The translations under genes and the position numbers were made by a program. A stretch of 9,047 nt of DNA from an uncultured bacterium (lineage in GTDB: Bacteria; Cyanobacteriota; Vampirovibrionia; Gastranaerophilales; Gastranaerophilaceae), in the NCBI GenBank assembly GCA_949288685.1, contig CASELB010000046.1, positions 1 through 9,047 of the forward strand, given 5' to 3'. The stretch's first letter is position 1. Each line of letters opens with the position of its first letter. Of the stretch, positions 1 to 5,736 are shown one piece after another. A model generated the notes under the pieces. It was not told the origin of the DNA. It worked only from the letters and a program-made list of their open reading frames with translations, and made no database searches.

Positions 1-3
1 ATA

Positions 4-9
4 TATAAT
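4..9 (+). promoter_or_regulatory. -10 box of the ycf23-like gene
   Basis: A perfect TATAAT lies 48 bases before the ATG at 58. Its -35 partner would fall outside the window, so the promoter is only half visible. Transcription would begin near position 16 and give a leader of about 40 bases, with AGGAG as the ribosome binding site upstream of the start. Confidence 0.55.
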
Positions 10-57
10 AGAAAAGAATTCATAGTACATATTTACATTGAGATAGGAGAGTACATT

Positions 58-816
58 ATGACAAGAATTGAAAACTTTAAAAGAGCACTTGATGAAAAGA
101 GAGCAGTAAAGGTTATTGCAGGTATTAATAACTTTGATAAAGACTCTGTAAGAAAAGTTGTTGCATCTGCTGATAAAGCCGGCGCAACTGCTATTGATAT
201 CTGTGCTGATGCTGATATTATAAAAATGGCAAGAGAAATGACTGATTTACCAATCTTCGTTTCTTCCGTTAAGCCTGAAGAACTTGCAAATGCTGTTGAA
301 TTAGGCGCTGACGCTATAGAACTCGGCAATTTTGACGCACTTTATGCTAAAGGACAATCATTCTCAGCTGAGGACGTTCTTAATCTTGCTAAACAAACCT
401 TAAGCCTGATTAACAAAGAAGATGTATTCTTCTGTGTTACTATCCCGGGCAGCATTGATATCAATGAACAAATCACTCTTGCAAGAGAACTTGAATCATT
501 AGGTATTGACCTTATCCAAACAGAAGGTCATTTCACTAACGAAGAACCTTCAAACGGGGTAAGAGGTCTTATTGAAAGAGCAGAACTTACACTCTCCAAT
601 ACTATGGAACTTGTAAGGAATGTAGAAATACCTGTTATGACAGCAACAGGTATCAACCCGACAACAGCACCTTTAGCATTCGCATCAGGAGCATCTGCTA
701 TCGGCTGCGGCTCTTGCATTAACAAACTAACTTCCGAAATCGGTATGATTGCAGTTATTAAGAGTCTTATGGAAATCGCTGAAAGAAATACCTCTAAAGT
801 TGTTGAGTTAGTATAA
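58..816 (+). CDS. ycf23: Ycf23/DUF561 family TIM-barrel protein
   Basis: This 252-residue protein belongs to the Ycf23 (DUF561) family, which is found in cyanobacteria and red-algal-type plastids and has no established reaction; a TIM-barrel fold like that of phosphate-binding synthases is expected. Visible family signatures are KVIAGINNFD at 18-27, the alternating hydrophobic strand ATAIDICAD at 43-51, VSSVKPEE at 68-75, GNFDALYAKG at 90-99, IQTEG at 153-157, and a C-terminal Gly-rich barrel-loop segment (TATGIN at 195-200, GCGSCINKL at 216-224). Length is normal and the protein is soluble, with no signal peptide. The ATG at 58 is preceded by AGGAGAGTACATT. The gene has its own -10 box and terminator, so it appears monocistronic. 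Its presence next to fermentation genes supports a non-photosynthetic cyanobacterial relative. The family assignment is firm; the cellular role is unknown. Confidence 0.88.
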   Translation: MTRIENFKRALDEKRAVKVIAGINNFDKDSVRKVVASADKAGATAIDICADADIIKMAREMTDLPIFVSSVKPEELANAVELGADAIELGNFDALYAKGQSFSAEDVLNLAKQTLSLINKEDVFFCVTIPGSIDINEQITLARELESLGIDLIQTEGHFTNEEPSNGVRGLIERAELTLSNTMELVRNVEIPVMTATGINPTTAPLAFASGASAIGCGSCINKLTSEIGMIAVIKSLMEIAERNTSKVVELV

Positions 817-830
817 GAACAATATTAAAA

Positions 831-870
831 AACAGCGCGCCGGTTATTTCTATCCGGTGCGTTGTTTTTT
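831..870 (+). terminator. Intrinsic terminator of the ycf23-like gene
   Basis: AACAGCGCGCCGG pairs with CCGGTGCGTTGTT across a 10-base loop. It forms a 13-bp stem with two G-U pairs when read on the plus strand, followed by a run of T. On the opposite strand the two wobble positions become A-C mismatches, so the hairpin is oriented to stop plus-strand transcription after the gene ending at 816. Confidence 0.88.
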
Positions 871-892
871 GTTATAAACATTTACATCCTGT

Positions 893-921
893 TTTCAATC
901 TGCATATATTTATGTTACAAT
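893..921 (+). promoter_or_regulatory. Extended -10 promoter for the CoA-transferase operon
   Basis: TACAAT at 916-921 is preceded by TG one base upstream (TGTTACAAT), an extended -10 element. The -35 region around 893-898 is weak (TTTCAA). Transcription would start near 928, leaving a very short leader whose GGGGG tract at 927-931 serves as the ribosome binding site for the ATG at 939. Confidence 0.5.
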
Positions 922-938
922 CAAATGGGGGTAAGTAA

Positions 939-1601
939 ATGAAGAAGATAGTATCAGCAAAAGAAGCGGTTAAAAAGATTAAGGACGGGGCAACAGTTAT
1001 GATAGGCGGTTTTTTAAGCTGTGGTGTGCCGGATAAGCTCATAGACGCACTCGTTGAACAAAATACAAAAAATCTCACAATGATATGTAATGATACATCA
1101 TACCCCGATGCTGATAAAGGAAAACTTATTGTAAATAAACAAATTAAAAAGCTAATTACCACTCATATAGGTACCAACCCTGAAACCGGGAGACAGATGA
1201 ATGACGGGGAAATTGATGTGGAATTAACTCCTATGGGAACTCTGGTAGAACGTATTAGAGCTAAAGGAGCAGGTTTAGGTGGAGTTCTTGCACCTACGGG
1301 TGTCGGTACTATTGTTGAGAACGGTAAAAAGACCATGGAAGTTGATGGGAAAAAATATATTTTTGAAAAACCAATTGGGGCTGACTTTGCACTAATCTAC
1401 GGAACTAAAGTTGACCGTTTCGGAAATGTATCTTTCTACGGCACAACAAGAAACATGAATACGGTTATGGCTACAGCTGCAGATACAGTCATTGTTCAGG
1501 CGGATGAAATAGTGGACGAAATTGATCCTAACGAAGTAGTTATACCGGGAATTTTTATTGACTGTATTGTTGAACGTGAAAAAGATTTAGAAACTGTATA
1601 G
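939..1601 (+). CDS. 3-oxoacid-type CoA-transferase, subunit A
   Basis: This 220-residue protein is the A subunit of a heterodimeric family I CoA-transferase, which moves CoA from an acyl-CoA to a free carboxylic acid in the cytoplasm. It has the AtoD/ScoA length (about 220). Signatures include GGFLSCGVPDKLIDAL near residues 23-38 (the CoA-binding Gly-rich loop), the stretch TPMGTLVERIRAKGAGLGG, the PTGVGT segment, the ADFALI.GTKVDRFGN stretch and the PGIFIDCIV end. The start ATG at 939 has GGGGGTAA just upstream. The B subunit follows after eight bases, so the pair is cotranscribed and must assemble together. No thiolase or dehydrogenase lies nearby, so the substrate pair (acetoacetate, butyrate, succinate or acetate) cannot be decided. 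In a fermenter the complex could either activate short-chain acids or release them as end products. Confidence 0.92.
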   Translation: MKKIVSAKEAVKKIKDGATVMIGGFLSCGVPDKLIDALVEQNTKNLTMICNDTSYPDADKGKLIVNKQIKKLITTHIGTNPETGRQMNDGEIDVELTPMGTLVERIRAKGAGLGGVLAPTGVGTIVENGKKTMEVDGKKYIFEKPIGADFALIYGTKVDRFGNVSFYGTTRNMNTVMATAADTVIVQADEIVDEIDPNEVVIPGIFIDCIVEREKDLETV

Positions 1602-1609
1602 GAGTACAA

Positions 1610-2287
1610 ATGGAATTGACACTTCTTTCTAAGGAAAAAACAAGAGAAATTATTGCCAGAAGAGCGGCAAAAGAGTTTAAAAGCGGTGATGTAGTTACCC
1701 TTGGCATCGGACTTCCTACCGCTGTTGCTAATTATATTCCTGAAGACCAGCACGTAATATTTCAATCGGAAAACGGACTGCTGGGGATTGGTAAAAACAC
1801 AACCGGCGATAATATGGACAAGAGAATTATTAATGCCGGCGGTATTTGTGTTGAAGCAAAAAAAGGCGCATGTTTTTATGATGCCGCTACAGCCCTTTCT
1901 ATGATGAGAGGGGGGCACATTGATGCTACTGTTCTTGGTGCTCTACAGGTTGACGAAGAAGGGAGTATTGCAAGCTGGATGATACCAAATAAGTTTGTTC
2001 CCGGCATGGGCGGTGCAATGGATTTGGTTATCGGCTCAAAACGCGTTATTGTAGCAATGGAACATACCAACAAAGGGGAGGTCAAAATCGTTAAAAAATG
2101 TACACTTCCGCTTACTGCTTATCGCGAAGTTGATTTAATTATAACTGAAAGATGTGTTTTTGATGTAACACCGGACGGGTTAGTCCTTACGGAAATTAAT
2201 CCGATGTTTAGTATGGATGATATTAAAGAGTCTGTTTCTGCAGATTTTATTATTTCAGATAATTTAAAATATATGGATATTGATTAA
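1610..2287 (+). CDS. 3-oxoacid-type CoA-transferase, subunit B
   Basis: This 225-residue protein is the B subunit, carrying the catalytic glutamate of family I CoA-transferases. Glu54 lies in QSENGLLGIG (52-61), the family's active-site motif in which the Glu forms the glutamyl-CoA thioester. Other signatures are GDVVTLGIGLPTAVANYI (26-43), GGHIDATVLGALQVD in the middle, GMGGAMDL, and the C-terminal PDGLVLTEI. The length fits AtoA/ScoB. The ribosome binding site overlaps the stop codon of subunit A (TAGGAG), and ATG follows GGAGTACAA, indicating tight translational linkage. A perfect bidirectional hairpin ends the operon. The heterodimer is probably complete and active because no key residue is missing, but acyl specificity is not readable from these motifs. 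Confidence 0.93.
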   Translation: MELTLLSKEKTREIIARRAAKEFKSGDVVTLGIGLPTAVANYIPEDQHVIFQSENGLLGIGKNTTGDNMDKRIINAGGICVEAKKGACFYDAATALSMMRGGHIDATVLGALQVDEEGSIASWMIPNKFVPGMGGAMDLVIGSKRVIVAMEHTNKGEVKIVKKCTLPLTAYREVDLIITERCVFDVTPDGLVLTEINPMFSMDDIKESVSADFIISDNLKYMDID

Positions 2288-2297
2288 TTATTTAATA

Positions 2298-2336
2298 AAA
2301 CGGGGGCGGTTGTGAAACAACCGCCCCCGTTTATTT
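2298..2336. terminator. Bidirectional terminator between convergent genes
   Basis: A perfect 16-bp stem (AAACGGGGGCGGTTGT and its complement) closes on a three-base loop at 2314-2316. T-rich sequence follows on both strands. It lies between the plus-strand CoA-transferase operon ending at 2287 and the minus-strand gene ending at 2350, and can stop transcription from both sides. It is far more GC-rich than its surroundings. Confidence 0.93.
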
Positions 2337-2349
2337 ATATCCTGACTAC

Positions 2350-3831
2350 TTACTCTTTAACCAGAAATTCAGGATTATCAACTCTTACTGCAAAATAAGG
2401 TTTATCCTTCCCTTCTTCTTTTAAGAAGAGTACGAAATCTTTATCGAAATTGTATTTACGACCTATATCCGGAGCAAGAGACATTCTCATAATTGCCATT
2501 GCCGCTTCACTCTTAAGAGTGCCGCCTTTGTTATCCATGTTAAATTTTATCGTTTGTAGTGCCTGTGTAATTACTTTATTTGTACCTTTAATTTTTTTCC
2601 CGCATAATTCATCATAAGAGATGGTCTTATCAATCTTGAAATTAGGTACCATCAGACTGTCTTCTTTAGAAAATTTTTCAGATACATCCTGCTGTGTTAC
2701 ATATAAATAAAGGTTTTCAAAGCTGTCTTTTTTATCAGTTCTATACAGAATTACATCTTCTTTCTCTTTTGTAACAAGTCTTACAGCATACTCATCAGGT
2801 GAATTATAGAAGAGAACGTGTACATTTTTTCTTAGTTTTCTGTCACTTTCCTGATTAACACCGAAATATTTAACATTTTCAGTACTTCCGTTAAACGGAG
2901 CTGATTTTAATTTATCAAACGGAGTTTCAAAATTAAAATCTTTCTTTAACATTGCATAGAAAAGGTAAGAATTTTTTGCTTCCCAATTAATTGTATCCAA
3001 AATGTCACTTGTTTCATCAAATTTCTTTTTGATAGAACGTTCAATTTGTTTTTTCAAAGATTTACTGATTTTTCCGTATGTTGTATAGTAAGAATTTTCA
3101 TTAAGTAAATCTGATGTATATAATTTTTTATTTAATTCATTTGCAATCGGCGGATTACCACCTGCAAGAAGAACAGGTCCGTGAGTAACTTTATCCATAA
3201 AAGTATTCCATACAAGCTGGAAAGTTATACACCAGAGTTTATTTTTTATAGCTTCATATCCGCTTTCTGTTTGTTTTATTTCTTCAACTGCTGTTGCAGG
3301 TTGAGCCGGTGCGACTGTTTCTTCAACGACAGGTTTAATCGTTTTTTCTTCCGGGTTTTGAGCAGGCGCAGATTTTTGCTCCGGGCTTTCGGCTGCAGGG
3401 ATTTCGTTATTTACTGCAGAGGTATCGGATTTAACATCTGCTGCGGGTTTTTCATTATTAACCGATTCTTCTGAAACAGCATTTTCCTTACTTTCAACAG
3501 CAGTTGTATTGTCTGTTTCAACTTTTGTATCATTTTCTTGCTCTTCAAGAGCGAGCGTATTTGATGGTGCAGCAGAAGATTCCAAATCTACCTCGGCAGG
3601 CTGTTTTGTATTAACCTGATCTTGCTCATCATAAGGCGGTACTACATGGCGGACATCAGATATTGGTTTATACTGAGGTTTAGCCGTTTCCTGCTTTTGC
3701 AATTCTGCTTTCGGCTGCTGTTGTTGTTTTACCTGATTTAAATCAGATTGTTCCGCAGCTTTTACAGTCATAAGACCTACCGATAATACAAGCAGAACAC
3801 CTAATAAAGATGTGACTTTCTTAATTCTCAT
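2350..3831 (-). CDS. Secreted protein with disordered stalk and serpin-like C-terminal domain
   Basis: This 493-residue protein begins with a clear signal peptide: Lys/Arg at 2-5, hydrophobic core 8-22, and likely cleavage at VKA-A (25/26) or one residue later. No lipobox is present. Residues about 27-190 are low complexity, rich in Glu, Lys, Ala, Pro, Asn and Gln, and read as a flexible stalk. From about 195 a folded domain follows. Its second half resembles a serpin: FNFETPFDKLKSAPF (299-313) matches the serpin strand F.W..PF....T..APF, VPNFKID (395-401) matches the VPKFKLE strand, IKFNMDNKGGTLKSEAAMAI (428-447) matches the hinge F.EVNEEGT.AAA.T, DKDFVLFL (463-470) matches HPFLFFI, and RVDNP (483-487) matches RVVNP. 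The N-terminal half of a serpin seems shortened, and the hinge carries Leu-Lys-Ser-Glu, unlike strong inhibitors. The ribosome binding site GAGGAG lies nine bases from ATG. A protease-inhibitor role is inferred, not shown. Confidence 0.58.
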   Translation of the reverse strand: MRIKKVTSLLGVLLVLSVGLMTVKAAEQSDLNQVKQQQQPKAELQKQETAKPQYKPISDVRHVVPPYDEQDQVNTKQPAEVDLESSAAPSNTLALEEQENDTKVETDNTTAVESKENAVSEESVNNEKPAADVKSDTSAVNNEIPAAESPEQKSAPAQNPEEKTIKPVVEETVAPAQPATAVEEIKQTESGYEAIKNKLWCITFQLVWNTFMDKVTHGPVLLAGGNPPIANELNKKLYTSDLLNENSYYTTYGKISKSLKKQIERSIKKKFDETSDILDTINWEAKNSYLFYAMLKKDFNFETPFDKLKSAPFNGSTENVKYFGVNQESDRKLRKNVHVLFYNSPDEYAVRLVTKEKEDVILYRTDKKDSFENLYLYVTQQDVSEKFSKEDSLMVPNFKIDKTISYDELCGKKIKGTNKVITQALQTIKFNMDNKGGTLKSEAAMAIMRMSLAPDIGRKYNFDKDFVLFLKEEGKDKPYFAVRVDNPEFLVKE

Positions 3832-3864
3832 AAAATAAAACTCCTCTATTTAATAGTCAAAGGT

Positions 3865-3893
3865 ATTATATCACAGATAAGGCGTTTTTTAAA
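3865..3893 (-). promoter_or_regulatory. Extended -10 promoter of the serpin-like gene
   Basis: On the minus strand TGATATAAT gives a perfect -10 (3865-3870) with the extended TG. A weak -35 (TTTAAA, 3888-3893) lies 17 bases upstream and overlaps the stop codon of the preceding membrane-protein gene. Transcription would start near 3858. No terminator separates the two genes, so readthrough from upstream is also possible. Confidence 0.6.
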
Positions 3894-5427
3894 GTTTTAC
3901 TGTTTGCTTGTTCTTTTCTCTGTTACGGGCGTTATACTTTGTCCATTCGGCATTAATAACAGGAAGTGCAATCCCCAGAGCAAGCGCAGAATATAATATT
4001 CCTGCTGCGTGTGCAAGATTTAGTTTCCAGATATTTTTCTTTGCAAATGACGTTCCTTTTGCGGCAAGCTCATTGTGAGTTTTAAGTGTTAAATCGTTTA
4101 GCCAGTGTTTAATACCTTTGCCTTCCTTTTTATGGTTAAACAGATTTTCACGTTTTTTATCAAGCAAATTAGCTACACCTTTAGCGGCAAAGCCTCCGAA
4201 CACCAGCCAGTTTAAGAATCCGTTATAATCTCTGAATACAGTTTCCCGAAGCTCAGTGGAATTATCCGATGCCATAAAGCGTCCGACAATATTCGCACCA
4301 TACACGGTCTTAATTGCGTTTCCGCTTGTTACAGGTCCGGTAAATTCAAGTTTTCGAACAAAGTCCTTCCAATTCTTAACCCGCATTACTGCAAGCAGCA
4401 TTCCAATCATACCAGCAGAAGCGATAATTTTTTTTGCCGTAAGATATTTATCCTTCTTCTGTATAGCACCGCATGCGCGGGTTTCATAATCCACATCACC
4501 CACGAACCCCTTTTTCCCTGTCCTTTTTTCTGTAATCTTTCTGTTTATATATTGGTTAGTAAGCCCTAAAACACACGATGCACTAAGGGCGCCAAAAATC
4601 TTCAACTTATTGATTTTTGCGAGTTTTGCAAGTGCTGCGGCAGGTTTTACTTTGTTATTCGTATAAACATCATTTCCCATATTGTAAGCATCGCGGAGTA
4701 TATTTTCTAATTTATCAGCAATTTTGTTATTTCCTATGGTTAATGTTGTATCCCGCCCAGCACCGAGCGCATTTGTAAGCCTAACCTCCATTATACGTAA
4801 AACATTACCTTTATCCTCACGGGCTATTTTTTTATCATCAATAATTCTAACAAGCGTATCTATAAAACCGTCTGCTGTTTTTAAATTATTTTCAATACCC
4901 TTATATTCAGGGTTTTTCCATTTTATTTTTGCCCAGCGGTCTTTATCTACCCAATTAACTTTATCCCAGTCAATTTCACTGAATTTATTTACATTATGCC
5001 CGTCAACGCCTGAAAGATTATTAAAAACATTCCTTGAATAACCTTCAAGATTTTTGCCGTCCTCCCATGCAGCTTGAAGCGCTGCTAAAGAATCTTTGGA
5101 GTACCAGCTATTTGAATTAATACTAACCTCCGGTTTTACCCATTTTGATGCAAAATAGGAAATCAGACTTGCAAACACACCGGCAGATAAACAATTAATA
5201 AACGTACCCTCCAGTTCCCGTGAAAGTGTTTCAATACCAGCATACTTATTACGCTGGGTAGCATCAATATAAGCTCTCGGCAGTGACATAGGTCCGACAT
5301 CTAGAACGACTGCGTTAATCATTTCATTGGTATCAAGAACACGCATTACATTAGTGAATGTTCCGTCTAAAACTCCTTTAAAAGCCGGCTTCCTGTTTTC
5401 TGTCTGTATTCTGTTGATTGTTACCAC
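3889..5427 (-). CDS. Hypothetical membrane protein with N-terminal PAFKG motif
   Basis: I do not recognise a characterised family for this 512-residue protein. It starts with GTG at 5427, nine bases after AAAGGAG; an in-frame TAA two codons upstream rules out a longer start. Residues 14-18 are PAFKG, a short N-terminal motif that I recall from many Gastranaerophilales hypothetical proteins. Five hydrophobic stretches are visible at about 76-95, 277-293, 334-349, 404-421 and 470-492, the last one the strongest. Between the first two lies a hydrophilic region containing a tryptophan-rich block (151-170, five Trp in 20 residues). The C-terminus is highly basic and polar (NARNREKNKQTVKL). There is no cleavable signal peptide. 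It lies 28 bases downstream of a terminator hairpin that follows a 27-codon frame, and 57 bases upstream of the secreted serpin-like gene. The location is probably membrane; the function is unknown. Confidence 0.8.
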   Translation of the reverse strand: MVTINRIQTENRKPAFKGVLDGTFTNVMRVLDTNEMINAVVLDVGPMSLPRAYIDATQRNKYAGIETLSRELEGTFINCLSAGVFASLISYFASKWVKPEVSINSNSWYSKDSLAALQAAWEDGKNLEGYSRNVFNNLSGVDGHNVNKFSEIDWDKVNWVDKDRWAKIKWKNPEYKGIENNLKTADGFIDTLVRIIDDKKIAREDKGNVLRIMEVRLTNALGAGRDTTLTIGNNKIADKLENILRDAYNMGNDVYTNNKVKPAAALAKLAKINKLKIFGALSASCVLGLTNQYINRKITEKRTGKKGFVGDVDYETRACGAIQKKDKYLTAKKIIASAGMIGMLLAVMRVKNWKDFVRKLEFTGPVTSGNAIKTVYGANIVGRFMASDNSTELRETVFRDYNGFLNWLVFGGFAAKGVANLLDKKRENLFNHKKEGKGIKHWLNDLTLKTHNELAAKGTSFAKKNIWKLNLAHAAGILYSALALGIALPVINAEWTKYNARNREKNKQTVKL

Positions 5428-5437
5428 CTGTTACCAC
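5419..5437 (-). repeat. Tandem duplication over the GTG start
   Basis: On the minus strand the nine bases GTGGTAACA occur twice with a period of ten, so two GTG codons lie ten bases apart and in different frames. The upstream GTG abuts the GGAG of the ribosome binding site and reads only about 19 codons. The downstream one (5427) is at proper spacing and opens the membrane-protein frame. Confidence 0.7.
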
Positions 5438-5454
5438 TCCTTTTGTCTGCTCAC

Positions 5455-5487
5455 TAAAAAAGCCCCGCTTGTATATGCGAGGCTTTT
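5455..5487 (-). terminator. Terminator or attenuator hairpin before the FKG membrane gene
   Basis: On the minus strand AAAAGCCTCGC pairs with GCGGGGCTTTT around an eight-base loop, forming 11 bp with one G-U pair, followed by further T. On the plus strand the same position is a C-A mismatch, so the element works on the minus strand. It ends 22 bases after the 27-codon frame and only 28 bases before the GTG of the next gene, leaving no room for a new promoter after it. It may therefore be a conditional terminator. Confidence 0.8.
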
Positions 5488-5509
5488 GAAATCTATATCC
5501 GGTTAAAAA

Positions 5510-5593
5510 CTACACACCGAAAAACATCCCGCCCCGCAAGTTCTTAGAGGAGGATGAGGATGATGAATTTGTATAAACGGTGTATAATTTCAT
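5510..5593 (-). CDS. 27-residue peptide with a seven-serine run; leader peptide or small protein
   Basis: This short frame has the parts of an expressed gene. ATG at 5593 is preceded by AAAGG with a seven-base spacer, a strong TTGACA/TATACT promoter lies just upstream, TAG closes it at 5510, and a terminator hairpin follows. The peptide starts MKLYTVYTN, continues with seven serines (residues 10-16, encoded by mixed TCA, TCC and TCT codons) and ends KNLRGGMFFGV. It has no membrane segment or signal peptide. Codons 19-22 (TTG CGG GGC GGG) are unusually GC-rich for this DNA and contain GCGGGGC, identical to the 3' arm of the downstream terminator, which suggests a role at RNA level. Two readings are open: a serine-sensing leader peptide that controls readthrough into the membrane-protein gene, or a free-standing small protein. 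No peptide-modifying enzyme is nearby. The family is unknown to me. Confidence 0.55.
   Translation of the reverse strand: MKLYTVYTNSSSSSSSKNLRGGMFFGV
5531..5537 (-). promoter_or_regulatory. Possible antiterminator arm
   Basis: The minus-strand heptamer GCGGGGC inside codons 19-22 of the short frame is an exact copy of the heptamer at 5462-5468 in the 3' arm of the terminator. It can therefore pair with the 5' arm GCCTCGC (5477-5483) with six G-C pairs and one G-U. That pairing would exclude the terminator stem. The pairing is seen in the sequence; regulation is inferred. Confidence 0.35.
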
Positions 5594-5612
5594 ATCTTTA
5601 CCTTTCAAGATA

Positions 5613-5642
5613 AGTATACGCTGATATATCAAGGATTGTCAA
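5613..5642 (-). promoter_or_regulatory. Sigma70 promoter of the 27-codon frame
   Basis: On the minus strand a perfect -35 TTGACA (5637-5642) and a near-perfect -10 TATACT (5613-5618) are separated by 18 bases. Transcription would start near 5606, just before the AAAGG ribosome binding site. This is the best complete promoter in the window. It is also the only clear one upstream of the FKG membrane-protein gene. Confidence 0.75.
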
Positions 5643-5650
5643 TAGTTATA

Positions 5651-5674
5651 TTAACTAATATTAATATTGGTTAA
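5651..5674. promoter_or_regulatory. 24-bp dyad upstream of the promoter, possible operator
   Basis: TTAACTAATATT is followed immediately by AATATTGGTTAA, its reverse complement with one mismatch. The element is a gapless 24-bp dyad. It lies eight bases upstream of the TTGACA box on the minus strand, a place where an activator or repressor dimer could bind. No regulator is known; AT-rich DNA makes chance dyads more likely. Confidence 0.4.
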
Positions 5675-5675
5675 T

Positions 5676-5727
5676 GGTGCAATAAATTGCACCCTACAGT
5701 CCATTGTAAGGTGTAATTTATTGCTGC
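5676..5727. repeat. REP-like inverted pair of palindromes
   Basis: GGTGCAATAAATTGCACC (5676-5693) is an 8-bp perfect palindrome with a two-base centre. A degenerate copy in opposite orientation lies at 5710-5727. As a whole, 5679-5698 and 5705-5724 form 20-bp arms with two mismatches around a six-base loop. Each unit, read outward from the loop, is TGTARGGTGYAATTTATTGC. The layout resembles paired REP/BIME elements. It starts ten bases beyond the stop codon of the reductase gene and has no T tract, so it is not a typical terminator. Confidence 0.6.
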
Positions 5728-5736
5728 TTTTATACA

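Noticed and set aside
1496..1918. 140-codon minus-strand frame across the CoA-transferase subunit junction
   Set aside because: It overlaps two well-supported genes, has no recognisable domain and no start signal; it is an antisense shadow.
3181..3474. 97-codon Cys/Phe-rich frame on the plus strand
   Set aside because: It is antisense to the low-complexity stalk of the secreted protein, has no ribosome binding site or promoter, and its composition is explained by the Glu/Lys/Ala codons opposite.
5510..5593. LRGG in the small peptide resembling the ubiquitin tail, or a double-glycine leader of a RiPP
   Set aside because: The motif is four residues and sits before only five residues. There is no modifying enzyme, protease or exporter in the window, and a coincidence is more likely.
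5554..5613. Plus-strand 19-codon frame with a strong AGGAGG just upstream, antisense to the serine-rich frame
   Set aside because: The apparent Shine-Dalgarno is simply the complement of the TCC/TCT serine codons. No plus-strand promoter is visible, and the downstream hairpin and promoter are oriented for the minus strand.
5705..5727. Intrinsic terminator for the reductase gene
   Set aside because: The hairpin arms are AT-rich and no T tract follows on the minus strand; it is better explained as a repeat element.
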